A stretch of DNA of 64,000 nucleotides from Agrostemma githago (GCA_958450325.1 OY288241.1:46327978-46391977), one strand, 5' to 3'; counted from the stretch's first letter, positions 34,880 through 46,078 are shown. Numbers and translations: made by a program. The notes: a model not told the origin generated them from the letters alone.

Positions 34880-37397
34880 TGGACCCCCTGTCCTCCTTTG
34901 GCCTTTTCTTCGTCGTTTGAGCCCACCCTACCACTTTATACCCCCTCCCAACCTCCTTACATATCCTTACTCTCATTATATGACCCCTACATCAAACATA
35001 CACATTTTCACCTCACTTTCTCTTCACTTTACACCGACTTTCACATCAAAACCCACCTCATTATACCTTTGTGCTCCAACCATGGATCCGTATCGCGATT
35101 GGGGAGGCATCACAACGACGATGACTAGCTACATGCCGACATTGATCTATGAGACGATGGAGCGAGTGAGTTGCTAACCGCATGGTACAGCAACTATCCT
35201 TTCTTTTCCGTCTTTTATAGCTTGTCTTCTTTTGTTAGTTCCCCTTCCCCTTATATACTTTTGTGTCATGGTGGCCCTCGGGGCCTTGGTATTTGTTGCT
35301 CCCGACTCTCGATGACGTGATTACATCGAGAGTCATTTCAAAATCCAAATTTTACAAGATTTTCACCCTTTTTTGTAGGATTTACTCGGATTTGGGCGGA
35401 ATCCGGGCTAGGTGACTTGATCAAACCTAGTCCTCCCCTCCCATTCCCTTTTATTTCTTTCTTTTTATTTTCTTCCCCCATCCATATCTTTTCTACTCTT
35501 GGCCCATGGTGACTTGACTACACCCCGGCCGGACACATTCTACCATTTTCTCCACTTTTCTTTTTGATTTTTAGCTTTATTTTCGTAGTTTCTTTTCTTT
35601 TGTGCTCCCATGCACTACGGTCAAGCATGAGGACATTGCTCGGCTTAAGTGTGGGGGAGCAATATTCTATCGTAGTTAGTTTTATTTTCGTAGTTTTTCG
35701 AAAAAAATCATTAAAAATCCTAAAAATTTGAAACAATTTCATAAAAATCAAAAAGATTTTTCCTTTTGTGTGTTTTACTTAGCGTCGTTGTGTCGTATAT
35801 TTGTTTTGTTGTGTGTGTTTTGCCTTCCTTTTCCTTATAGGTTGCTTAATCACCGATAGCTTTGGAGAGCTTTCAAGACATCCGGTAACATCTTTTATCC
35901 CTTTTTCCCCTTTGTCTCTTGAGGAGTTTGTAGGAGATTGTGATGTGGTGTGCTCGGGTGGAGCTTTGTGCATACTTGTGGTTGATTTGGTGACTTGTTT
36001 GGAAGCTCGGGGTGGTGTTTGTGTTCTTCATGTGTTTGTTTCGTTTTGTTTTGTTTTGTTATCTTTTGTCCCTTTTTCTTTCATTTTCGTCATGTCTTTG
36101 TGTTGTGTGTGTAGTTGTGTCTTGTGTGTAAAAAGGTTTTCGAAAACCCGGTTTAGAGGCTAGTGTGCAAGTGTTTACTTTCCCTTTCTAGTAGTATAAA
36201 TCGAGTCTTGGACTTTAGTCTAGTAGAATGACCCTAAATCCATGATTTCGTTGGTCCTTTACCTTGAGTCCACCTAGCTTACTAGGGATTTACTTCGGGA
36301 TTTTCATTTTGACCATTTTGACCACCCACGGTGTGAAAAGGCCTTGGTTGCCGAGTCCCGTCCCTTAGGTGACCATGTTTCGGATTTTTTGATTAGTCCA
36401 AGTTCTCCACTTTTTGTGGGTTTGAAGAGGGATCGCGACCCCCGACTTACCTATTTCCCTACCTCCTACACATTCCCACACAATAAAATTGCAATTTGTT
36501 GAAGTCTCTCTTTCTCAATTGCCAAAAAATGCCTATTAATCAAATCAAGCCAAAAAAGGGCAAAAAGAAAGAAAGCGAAAGAGAGAAAAGAATGAAGAAG
36601 AAGAAAAGGCACAAAATCCAAAAAGAAAATAGAAAAGAAGAAAAAGAAATGGCATGGCAACACACAAAGCAAAAATGCAAAAGAAAAGAGAAAATGCCAA
36701 AAGAAAATGGTCTCACAAAAAGATCCTAACATCAAAAAAATAAGTCTTTTTCCGACTTGTGCTGTGAAGATCCTACCAAAGGACCGAGTCCCTAGGAAGG
36801 ATGATAGCGGCAAAGGTCGGTCTTCCCTCACTTTGCAATTATTTCCACCTTTTTACTTGGACTAGTTAGGCGGTTTCGGACATGGGACGACCCTCTTGGC
36901 TATCGCTAAAGGGGGCGGGGTCTCACTTACCTACAGTGTCGACTAACACCGTGGTTCATCCATTTTCCATCCCGCCGACCGTCCCGTAGTACGTTCTTAG
37001 AAGGTTAGGAGGAACCGAGGTAAGTTACCAACGTTTTTATTGCTTTGTCGTCATACTATTAGGGTTTTGTCCATTTTGGTTTGTATTGCTAGCTTGGGAA
37101 CGTTGTCACTTGCCTTGAGTCCTAAACCGGTGCTTCTTTCACCGCTTTTTAGAGGGAAGCGGTATTTGTTTCTTTTTTGGGTGCAACCTTTTGTGTGTTT
37201 GTATGTATGTTTGCTTGTTTATGTGTTTTTGTGTCCGGTTGCATCCACAGTTTTGTCGCAAGACCTCACTTGCCTTGCGGAGAGCACTTATCCTCTAGGT
37301 GTTCTCGCGTGAGTTGAAAGGGCGTAGGGTGCGCTAATACCCGCTCGACTAGTTTAGTAGTTAGTTTGTGCTTACTCGAGGGCGAGTAAGGGTTAAG
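34880..37397. other. Athila-young non-coding spacer
   Basis: No domain is found. It holds T-rich stretches, a purine-rich Lys-coding run (about 36540-36730), a GTGTGGGGGAG-like motif at about 35650 (AGTGTGGGGGAGCAA, a second polypurine-like tract) and short chance frames. A short frame at 35081-35177 (MDPYRDWGGITTTMTSYM) has no recognised relative. Confidence 0.6.
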
Positions 37398-37408
37398 TGT
37401 GGGGGAGT
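37398..37408 (+). other. Polypurine tract of Athila-young
   Basis: TAAGTGTGGGGGAGT ends directly before the LTR start TGATAAG at 37409, marking this LTR as the 3' LTR of the internal region to its left. Confidence 0.85.
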
Positions 37409-38543
37409 TGATAAGTGTAGTTTGTAGTGCCTAATTTGCTGTGTTTTGGTCCCTTTTTCCTTGCGGAATCGCTCTTTGGGAGCGGTTCATGGGCTACTTA
37501 TGCTTCCTCTAGTTCGTTTCAGGTTCCCGAGACCATTCGTGAAGACTTGGAGCGATTCCGACTCAGTTCAAACACTTTTTGGACCCAACGAAGTGAAGGA
37601 ACGATCACTCGATGCCTTGGATTCGACCCCGAGACCTTGGGACCCAATCCCGAGCCTCCGAGACCCGATCCCGAGTCCCGAGAATCGATGAGAAACCCAT
37701 GAGAACCAAGGAGGGACCAAAAAGATCATAATGGAGGCCTACAAGGTCCTTCCCGGGCGGGATGATGCCTTCCCGATCGGGAAGGAGTGCACAATTGGAG
37801 ATGGTTCTGTTTTGAGGCCTTCCCGACCGAGAAGGGGGTCTTCCCGACCGGGTAGGGGTCCCTCCCGACCGAGACCAATCCTTCCCGACCGGGAAGGAGC
37901 AGCTGTAGCACGCATCTCATTCTTTTCTCCTCCTTCATTCTTGTAACCTTATAAATACTCTCCTCTTGTAATGTTTAAGGATCCTACCTTACATTAGACT
38001 CTCTTAAGCCTCTCTACAAGATAAAACCCTAGATTTAGAGTTCATCCTTTTAGATTAATCTTCTCTTTAATCCTTAGTTAATCTTTGTTAATCTAGTTTA
38101 CTTAGTCTTGTATTAAGAAGATACTTGAAGATTCATCCAAGCTTGACAACCTTGGAGTTGATTTGGGTTTCTTATTTAAGCAAGTTTACATCTTTTTCAT
38201 CATCTTGTTGTTGGTATAATCTTATCTACTCTTGTTCTTTGTTATGTATTCAAGTTTGAATCTTTACTTAGTGTTTATTGTTATTGTTCTTGTTCTTGAT
38301 AATGGATGTTTGGTTTGTGATGTTGTTTTCTCTTATTGTTGTTAGTTTATTCTTGATAATGAGTGAGTAGTCTCCTTATGGGTTATTAGGGGGATTAAGA
38401 GTAGATTATGGGTGATTAGGGTTTGATTAGGGGTAAAGGGTGAATCTTTGTTGTTAGTCACATATTGGGCACTCTATGTGTTTGTTGATATGCTTGTGTG
38501 AGTAGTAGTGGCCATGCTTCCCATACTTGTGCTCACCTTCTCA
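37409..38543 (+). repeat. Athila-young LTR, second copy (5' portion)
   Basis: TGATAAGTGTAG start; palindrome array at 37751-37894; TATAAATA at about 37950-37957. It is interrupted by CACTA-3 at 38544 and resumes at 62308. Unlike the first copy it keeps the approximately 150-bp segment with two more palindromes. Confidence 0.88.
37751..37894. promoter_or_regulatory. Six TCCCGACCGGGA-type palindromes before the Athila LTR TATA box
   Basis: Centres at about 37756, 37776, 37826, 37847, 37868 and 37888, with spacings of 20, 50, 21, 21 and 20 bp. The last lies some 60 bp before the TATAAATA box, so the array sits in the U3 promoter. Confidence 0.8.
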
Positions 38544-38957
38544 CACTAGTAGAATTAATGCCATTGGAACCTATTAAAAGGAACCGGTTGTAAAAATAAG
38601 AGGTGCCTTAGACCCCAAAAAAAAAATCTTGTACCAAAGAAACCGGTTGCTCACTAACAAGAGGTGCCAAAGGTAATGAGTAAAATATTTGAGCCTTATT
38701 AAGATGTTTTTGCACCTGTTATAAATTTAACCGGTTCCAAAGAGCACATCAATAACAACTGTTTGTACAACAGGAGGTTCCAAAGAGTAAGAAATTCTAG
38801 ATAATAGAAACCTACAAATTCTTTTTTCAAATAAAATAAAGTTATAACCTACAAAATGAGAAATTGTAACCCAGAACCCACGAAATGAAATCAAGGCAGC
38901 CACAAAAAAAACCTTACTGAAACTTTAAATCAAACCCAGCCACGAAGAGAAGACGAA

Positions 38958-39161
38958 ATGAAGAGAACACGAAGAACACGGAATGAAACCCTAATTCCTA
39001 GACATGATGTAGAGGAAGACACAGTAATTCGATTTAAGTTCCCCTCGCCGGCGGCCTCCGAGTCTCCGTCGCTCACTCCTTCTCCTCATCATTCATATCC
39101 CTCCGTCTCACGCCTCCTCGTCGCACCTCCTCGCTTAATTCCCTCTTCGATTTTCAGGTAA
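38958..39161 (+). pseudogene. Captured host 5' exon in CACTA-3 (not identified)
   Basis: A 67-codon frame (MKRTRRTRNETLIPRHDVEE, then a Ser/Pro-rich stretch) ends at TTTTCAG|GTAAGC, a strong splice donor near 39153. The GC-rich, CT-rich composition is like a plant 5' UTR or transit-peptide exon. The same segment is at 25509-25712 in the first CACTA-3 copy. The source gene is unknown. Confidence 0.45.
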
Positions 39162-39529
39162 GCAATCCGGCATGAGCGGTTTTGGTTGTACTGTGTTTCA
39201 TACCGAAGTAAAGATAGCCTGCTTCTCAGTTCCCACTGAGTTGTTCTGTAATCAATTGTGTTAAACTTTCATCGTATTTTTGACTAGATTCATTCCTCTG
39301 TCTCTATGTTTGGTAATGGTGTAAACAATTATTTATGTATTAGCTTGAATTTTCTCGATTTCTACAAATTTTGAGGTAAGTACCTAATTGAACACAATTA
39401 GGTTAATAAATATTTGATATCATGAGTGTTTGAACTGGTATTGCTGATTTAACCAAAGCGCCATTTCCGCATATTGCATCCCATAGCCGAAAGTGTTATA
39501 GCTGTTCAAAGCCTGTACTAATTTTAAGT

Positions 39530-39663
39530 CCACATATCCCAACATTCAACTTTTCTTTGAGGAGGATTTCTTCAGGACAACGCCTAATGATTTCAAAGCA
39601 ATCTTCACATCTTCCGACACCCACAATTTCATGCTCAAACGCCTCAACAATGAGCTTTTCCAG
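39530..39663 (+). pseudogene. Possible second captured exon, not identified
   Basis: A frame with FFEEDFFRTTPNDFKAIFTS and HNFMLKRLNNELFQ ends at TTTTCCAG|GTTTGA, a plausible donor. I do not recognise it. Confidence 0.3.
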
Positions 39664-40043
39664 GTTTGATTTTTTTTTCTTTACTTTTTCTTTGCATTTT
39701 TGTAGCCTAAGCTTTTACTTCTAAACTATGAGCTCCAGACATCGGTGCAAAATAAGGTGAAGATTAGTTCAATTATGATTCGGAAATAGCTTGTTTATTC
39801 AAGTTTTTTACACATTGTTGCTTGTTCTCTTTACTTCATCTTGATTAGATGAAGATTACCCTTGTAAATGAATAATCCGTCTCAATGGCTGAAGTGTAAG
39901 AATTTGTGCCACCGGTGAACTTGTTACTTTGTAAGTCTCAGTTGCACTGGTGGATCATCATGAGGTCTCTTCTCTCCTCTGATTTTGTCTACTTCATTTT
40001 CATTCTCCTCATGCCAACATTTCATTTATCTCTCGTCCCGCAG

Positions 40044-40242
40044 AAGTATACTCCGTATTTCGTTACTAAGGATGAGGGTGGACGTCATACTGTCTTCGTC
40101 ACTAACTACGTTCCCCAGTTTTATCTGAGAACTGCAGATGTAACAGGAAAAGTTCAATTGCGTGAGGATGTGAAGATAGTGTTATCCGATGACAATGTTA
40201 CTGCTACTTTTGAATTGATATCGCTCGTGCCTCTTCCACCAG
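40044..40242 (+). pseudogene. Captured exon of mitochondrial elongation factor Tu
   Basis: The frame reads [20 protein letters not shown], then [12 protein letters not shown] and [12 protein letters not shown], a clear match to the third domain of bacterial-type EF-Tu; the RTADVTGKV and NVTATFELI forms are closest to plant mitochondrial EF-Tu. It is bounded by CCCGCAG before and CCACCAG|GTTCGT after, so it looks like an exon with its splice sites. Changes at otherwise conserved sites (for example PGDN is SDDN) show relaxed constraint. Only about 66 codons are present, so it cannot be functional EF-Tu. Confidence 0.75.
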
Positions 40243-41184
40243 GTTCGTATATATCAACTTTCATCAATACTAGCTAAGTGCAAATAATAAAAGTTGGTTA
40301 TTTATGTTTGTGTAGAGATGAGGATTGATGTGATTTGTCTTAGACATTTGGTGGTCCGATAAGATTCCATTTTACTTGATTTATTCTATTGCATGGCGCC
40401 CTCAGTTCTGTTTTTTAAGAAAGTTCATCTTTATGAAAGTAGAGGCTTGAATCTGTGAGAATTGTTAGTCGTTAGAGGCAGCTGATACTATGATAGTGTT
40501 ATTGTTGAACTTTAAAACTAACTAATTTAGCTTTGAAGAGAATTGAAAGGCCTTAAAATCACTAGAAAATGTGGGTGAAGTTGTAGGGAGTGGATGTTTC
40601 CAAACTCCTAAGTTAACCCTTAATTTGAGACACCCAAATATAGAAAAGGCAACAAATTAATGAGCGGGACGGATCAAAAGAAGTATCTTTTTCTGTTTAG
40701 TAGTATTTGTTAAACGATCTTTATATTATACGAGACTTACTCAATGAATAATGTTGCAATGATGATTATATAATGAGTTAATCTAATTGTAGACACCCGC
40801 ATTTTGCCTGCTAGTGTCTATAGCAGTTCCCGACAAACACCCGATGATGATCGGACGCAAACGTGACTTAGTATACTCGGATTTGGACCCGAAATCAATA
40901 ATATCTGACATGGACTTTTAGCGGAGTAATAATCTCACAAAACAGACCTCAAATTAAGGCCCAGTGGGTCGTTCCGAGCAAAATAAGACTAATTTGGGCC
41001 AAAACCGACACCAAAAATAAATCCCGTCTTTTGGCGACCGGGTCAAAACCCGGTCAAAGACGAACCCGTCACAAAAACAGCCCAAGTGCACCTTCTAGAA
41101 GCTGGCGCCCAATCCAAATTCAAAAAAGATTACAACAAACAACAATATCAATTTCTTCCTAAAATAGCTCGATTTACCTGATCC

Positions 41185-41291
41185 ACTCGATCGAGTGGAT
41201 TGACCCACTCGGTCGAGTGGAGCGTCAAAAACTGGATAAGGCCAATTTTCTAGGGCACTCGCCCGAGTGCACTAGGGACACTCGATCGAGT
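41185..41291. promoter_or_regulatory. Two palindrome pairs upstream of the Tat-B TATA box
   Basis: ACTCGATCGAGT (41185), ACTCGGTCGAGT (41207), ACTCGCCCGAGT (41257) and ACTCGATCGAGT (41280). Within-pair spacing is 22 and 23 bp and pair-to-pair 72 bp. The last ends 25 bp before the TATA box. The 3' LTR has the same set at 57008-57114. Confidence 0.85.
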
Positions 41292-41315
41292 GACCCTAGG
41301 TCGTGGGGTAAACTC

Positions 41316-41323
41316 TATAAATA
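41316..41323 (+). promoter_or_regulatory. Tat-B LTR TATA box
   Basis: CTCTATAAATACCCC. The same box is at 57139-57146 in the 3' LTR. Confidence 0.85.
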
Positions 41324-42214
41324 CCCCATGACCCTCACTCATTTCACAAGTTTTGGCTAATGCAAAATTAACCTACATTTTCATTCTAATCCTTCTACAC
41401 TCTACACATTACAACCCTAAGCAAACACACATCAAAAACCGAGTCCCTTGTCCCTCGAAAAACCGACAATTCATCCACACACACACACATACACCATAAC
41501 TTACATACATCCTCGATACTCTATAGTCCCGTCACTATTCGCGAGTCCATTTCCGAGGTTCCTACTAAGCATGTATGTTGAGGGTGTCCTAAACCCCATT
41601 TCAATCTTTGTTACTTTTGTTTATGTTTTGTATCGTTAATATTATACCTATATTGTAATCCTAACACTAACTCTAACATCCTAACACTTTACATTTTCGC
41701 ATACTAACTTTTCTTTTCGCGTTACTAACATATTACTATCATACCGCGTATATATATAACTAGTATCAAAAATTCGGTTTCGAATACGTTTGACTATAAT
41801 TGTCGCCTAAAGTCCGTCTAATCCCTTTACGAGCAACGACGGAGGTGGAGCCCTTTCGAGGAGCCCCGCCCCAATGTACTCAAGGGCGTGACGTGATCGC
41901 GACTAATCATAGTTGAACGTATACGATCCCATTTTAATTAGTACGGAACCCGTTGACACGAAAACCGACATCACATAACCCGAAAGGGTTAGTTTCGATG
42001 TCGTGACGTAGAGGGAGGCATTCCGTTGCTAATTCAAAATTTATAACGTAAATGTTTTCATAAAATCCCGACAACGGTATTATAATCGTACATGTACACG
42101 ATTATAGTACCGGAGGTCGAGTTAAATCCAAATCATGCGATATTTGTATTTAATTTGACCGACCGTCGATTTTACAACTCAAAAACGAGACGAGTTAACA
42201 CTCGTACAGGGGCT

Positions 42215-42319
42215 ACTCGACCGAGTGCATAGACTACTCGATCGAGTAGCGTACACAAAACTGGGCAGACTACTCTCCGAGGACACACTCGACCGAGTCA
42301 GACCATGACTCGACCGAGT
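42215..42319. promoter_or_regulatory. Palindrome pairs in leader unit 1
   Basis: ACTCGACCGAGT (42215), ACTCGATCGAGT (42236), ACTCGACCGAGT (42287) and ACTCGACCGAGT (42308). Spacings 21 and 21 bp, pairs 72 bp apart. In the 3' LTR the first palindrome is lost by a 21-bp deletion. Confidence 0.85.
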
Positions 42320-42396
42320 GGGTCCTGTAACCCAGAAAACCGAGAGCTTAAATGCAACATTTAAGCCTCGTCACCTTTTTACGGCTTTTTAGTCGA

Positions 42397-42418
42397 CACG
42401 TGTAAAGCCAATCACGTG
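42397..42418. promoter_or_regulatory. Paired G-boxes, leader unit 1
   Basis: CACGTG at 42397-42402 (in ACACGTGT) and 42413-42418 (in TCACGTGA), 16 bp apart. G-boxes are bZIP and bHLH binding sites. Confidence 0.6.
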
Positions 42419-42614
42419 AATCCATTTTCCAAAACTCACGTTTATCGTGACAACTCCTTTTACAAAAATCCGACAACGGTACTATAATCATATAAGACAT
42501 GATCATAGTACCGGAAAGCCGAACTAAATCTAAATTCGTCAATATTTCTATTTAATTCGGCCAACTCTTGATTTAAAACGCGTAAAATCACGAGGCATGA
42601 CTCGTACAGGTGCC

Positions 42615-42719
42615 ACTCGGCCGAGTACATCTGCTACTCGACCGAGTAACACCCCAAGTCGTGGGCAGAAACCTTTTTTTAGGACACACTCGACCGAGTC
42701 AGTCCCCACTCGACCGAGT
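42615..42719. promoter_or_regulatory. Palindrome pairs in leader unit 2
   Basis: ACTCGGCCGAGT (42615), ACTCGACCGAGT (42636), ACTCGACCGAGT (42688) and ACTCGACCGAGT (42708). Spacings 21 and 20 bp, pairs 73 bp apart. Confidence 0.85.
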
Positions 42720-42795
42720 GGGTCCTGTAGCCCAGAAACCCGAGGGCTCTTTTTGTAGCATTCGAGCCTCATCCTTTTAAAAGCGACTTAGTCGA

Positions 42796-42817
42796 CACGT
42801 GTAAAGTCAATCACGTG
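42796..42817. promoter_or_regulatory. Paired G-boxes, leader unit 2
   Basis: CACGTG at 42796-42801 and 42812-42817, again 16 bp apart and with the same ACACGTGT/TCACGTGA contexts. Confidence 0.6.
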
Positions 42818-43718
42818 ATCTCTTTTTCAAAACACATGCATTTCGTCGCGGGTAAACAACTTTGATCGATTTTTCGATGTGATAAGTTGGGACAAGGCAT
42901 CGAGGCATGGGGTCGGGCTAGCATCACGCCTAGGTCCTATGTCTTCGTCCTTCGTTTGATGCTCAACATAATGTGCATTTAAACGGGGTTAGTCCGCTTA
43001 CACGTTTCGCGGTCAAGTTTATATACGGGTCCGTTCCTAACGTTTCATTATTTATTATTCCATTTCTATATCGCTTACGTAATCTTCGTATTGGCCGGGT
43101 TGTATTTCCGCCCGTGTAATCTGTACGTTATTTATGTTTGAGTTTCATTTAGTTACTTGCTTATCGCTTTATAAATGAACCTCGCATGCTAAACCACTTC
43201 GACCATAACTAAGATGCATTAAATGACGTAGTTCACATACTATTCATATGCTTAGCCCGAAAACGCTGTTTGCATATCATTTAATCGTTTTACTAGCGCG
43301 CTCACACGAACACGAACGATGTCTTAGTAGAGGCCGCCATGTGCGGGCGAGGTTGGGTGTCCTTAGTGGGCTTCCCAACACGTACCCTCACCCCTTACTC
43401 AGAACCTTTGGTTTCCGGATGTCCGAAACCCTTGGCGCACGAGAGTCATTCTATATACGAAAGCCGGTTTAGACGGTATCGGTATTGCAATGCAAAGAGA
43501 CGAGCCCAATGAACTCTGAAATCGAAGTGGGCTTACTTTGTGTATAGCCCATGACGACATAGAGTGGGCTCGTATGGTTCTGAATAACCACAAAATTCGG
43601 TGGCGACTCCATTTTGACTTAAATTTCGAACCCGAGAACAATCTCACCACGAGATTCATTCGCCTACCCAAACCCGCGCGTGGCCGCGTCAGGGTGGACC
43701 TACGTCATGTCCACAATT

Positions 43719-43736
43719 TGGCGACTCCGCTGGGGA
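43719..43736 (+). other. tRNA-Arg-type primer-binding site of Tat-B
   Basis: TGGCGACTCCGCTGGGGA starts three bases after the LTR end. It is complementary to the 3' end of a plant tRNA-Arg with CCA, the primer reported for Tat elements such as Ogre. Confidence 0.85.
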
Positions 43737-44895
43737 TACCTGATGTACTACATGTCATAGGGGTTCCTAGGGTGAGACTCGAAGACAAATCGTTCGAATA
43801 TTAGTGTGCGCGCATTAGTTTAATGGTTCATGCATAACCCAAATTTTGCCCGGGCCGGTTACTTGTGACCGACGTCCCACTATACCACGGTGCATTCCTA
43901 CATGGGTGCACTAAAGACTTCGATGGCGGAACTCACCGGGGTTTTACGGCAGGTCCTAGTTCCAAATCGGCTAGGAAGTCCGTCCCGTTTCGTGAGAATG
44001 CGATCGTTGTTGGTATAGACCCTACTTTGACCGACCGAGACTTAGTGTAAAGCATACATAAGCGTCGTTATAATGCTTATTTGACTACGTGCTACTTGGT
44101 TTCCGTGTCATTTTTCAAAAACCGTCATTTCAAAAAATGCATCTTTCCAAAATACCAAGTTTTCAAAAACCCGAAATGCTGTCCGTTTCGGGACCCGTCT
44201 TTTCAAAATACCCAACTTTCAAAATTCGGAATGCCGCTGAAATTTAGGATCAAATGATTTGACTCAAAATATCCTTTTTCTCTAGTCGGCATGCTGCCCG
44301 TTTCAATTCTCGAATTTCCAACACCATCTCGATTTTCTGAATTTTCAAAATTCTTATCTTGGTTTTCGAAATTCCGTTTTTAATTTTCGAACTCTAGGAA
44401 ATTCCTCCACTCCTTTTATAATCAAATTTCAAACATCCAACTCTCCCAGTAAACCTTCCTTATTATAGGGCCTACCGTCTAGCCGTGTGTCCGGTCTTTG
44501 CATAGTATGTCGAAGGTCTATAGCGACGAAACTCTGCCGATCCTATATCGCAAGTTTCCCCCCCTTTCCCGAGTCCGCCTTATCAGTCAAGGCACGACCG
44601 ACCCGCGTAGGGCATACCCCTACAAAGGAAAGTCCGTCCATACACTCGAGTCAAAAGTCTGGAGAAAAGTCTCACGTGGACCTTCCTTCGAACGGGATTA
44701 GGCCCACAAGGCCGAAATCCTAAGGAAGTTATACCACCCATCGAGTCATCCGTCTAGATGTACTTCTCGAGTCTTTAGTCTTCTTTCCTAGTGTCGCTCG
44801 GGATGTACTTTTCCTTTTTTCCAAGATCTGGGTTCGGTTTCTGATTACGCGGTGTTCTTACAGACAGGCCACCGGCAACCAGACACGCTCGAAGG
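43737..44895 (+). other. Tat-B untranslated leader between PBS and gag
   Basis: No domain is seen. The part 44100-44420 has repeated TTTTCAAAA and CCCGTTTCG motifs. Short frames at 43865 and 44487 have no recognised relatives. Confidence 0.6.
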
Positions 44896-46078
44896 ATGGC
44901 TACTTTGAACAGCCTACAAACCGCTTTGGACGCCATGGTCACGAAGCAGACCGACATCGAAGCCCAACTGACCGAAATGAGGGCTGGCCAAGTGGCCATT
45001 GTTGCTCGCCTAGCTACGGTGGAGCAAAGGGCTCCTAATGTCGAGACTGCTGGGCCCATAACTGAACTAGTCAGCGCAGTGCGCCGACTAGAAGAACAAG
45101 TCCATTTGACTGGGAGTAACAATATCCACCGGGAGAATAGCCGAGAGTACTCCACGGTGAGTGACAAGCTGCCCGTAAACCTGAACCTTATGGGTTTGCC
45201 CATGTTTGAGGGAACTGAAGACCCGTTACTACATGTACGGGCCTTCAAGGAATTCATGGCCATCAAGGAAGTGGATTCTACCATGTTCAAGAATCTCTTT
45301 ACTGCATCCCTTGAGAAGCACCCACGGGCCTGGTACTATAGGCTAGACCCGAAAAAATACCCTTCATGGGATGATGTGGCCACCGAGTTCGCTCGGAAGT
45401 ATGCTGACAACACCGAGATCCAAACCACAATGCGATCTCTGGAGGTTATGGCCCAAGAGCCGAAGGAAGGTTTCACTAAATACCTTCAACGCTGGAGGGC
45501 CGAGAGCGTGAAACTGGTTGATAAGCCCAATGAGAAGACTTTGGTGGAGGCTTTTGTCAAGAACCTCCTCCCTTCCTACCGGGTTCACCTCCGATATGCT
45601 GTCATACCCAATTTCACCACCCTTACTGAAATGGGTATGAGGATCGAAGACGATCTGAGACTAGAAGGCCTCACTAAGGCCGCTAGCAAAGGATACCAAG
45701 GGGCTTCTTCCTCCACTACTAAGCCCCAGGCTGCAGCTCGCAGCATTTTTGACGCGGTTAATCTACTAGATGCCCCGTCCAAGAAGAACACCCCACCTCG
45801 GGTTTTCACTGATATAGGTACCACCTATACCTATGCCTTACAAAGGCTGTCCTCCAAGGGCCTAATCCAACCGATAGGCCCAACTCCTGAAGTTCTGGTC
45901 GAGCGACGCTCCCAGAACTACAATGCTCAGGTCTATTGCCAATACCACCGGGGCAATGGGCATGACACCGAAAAATGTTGGAAGCTGAAGCACTTGATCC
46001 AGGACCTGATTGAAAGCGGTAAAATCCCGCTACCCGGAGATAAGCCAAGCAACAAGGAGAACCCTTTCAGCTCCCATG
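44896..46078 (+). CDS. Tat-B gag (reads into pro; interrupted by a solo LTR)
   Basis: It starts MATLNSLQTALDAMVTKQ with a heptad-rich, coiled-coil-like N-terminus (residues 1-75). The retrotransposon gag domain follows (about 105-205: HPRAWYYRLDPKKYPSWDDV, YLQRWRAESVKL). Near residue 349 is the Tat-type zinc knuckle CQYHRGNGHDTEKC with KLKHLIQDLI. At 46079 a reversed solo LTR enters and brings a stop codon at 46087-46089. Insert plus duplicated target is 2338 bp (1 mod 3), so the frame number shifts, but the downstream pro frame is the direct continuation of gag. Product: capsid and nucleocapsid, made as part of a polyprotein. Confidence 0.85.

Larger units (their letters stand above)
33875..37408 (+). 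mobile_element. Athila-young internal region, first unit (3' part)
   Basis: It resumes within the protease (IILGRPFLHTASAMIDVKNG) and, after a short tail, runs for 3 kb without RT, RNase H or integrase to a polypurine tract (37398-37408) and the LTR. This marks a non-autonomous gag-protease type. Confidence 0.8.
42068..42818 (+). repeat. Internal tandem duplication of the LTR leader, unit about 400 bp
   Basis: Unit 1 is 42068-42469 and unit 2 is 42470-42818. They are clearly related but well diverged. Each holds a hairpin (42076-42111; 42478-42512), two palindrome pairs and a pair of G-boxes; those parts are better kept than the sequence between. Confidence 0.8.
40788..43715 (+). repeat. 5' LTR of Tat-B (2928 bp)
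   Basis: TGTAGACACC to GTCCACA. TATAAATA box at 41316-41323, so the transcribed leader is over 2 kb. It contains a roughly 400-bp internal duplication (42068-42469 and 42470-42818). ORFs within it are chance frames. Confidence 0.95.

Noticed and set aside
33919..37312. Frames after Athila protease (for example 34291-34617 and 37040-37312) as an envelope-like gene
   Set aside because: They are short, unlinked, without a credible signal peptide and transmembrane layout, and some are K-rich or T-rich low complexity.
40044..40242. A functional EF-Tu gene
   Set aside because: Only one exon of the third domain is present, without the GTPase domain, and it lies inside a CACTA transposon.
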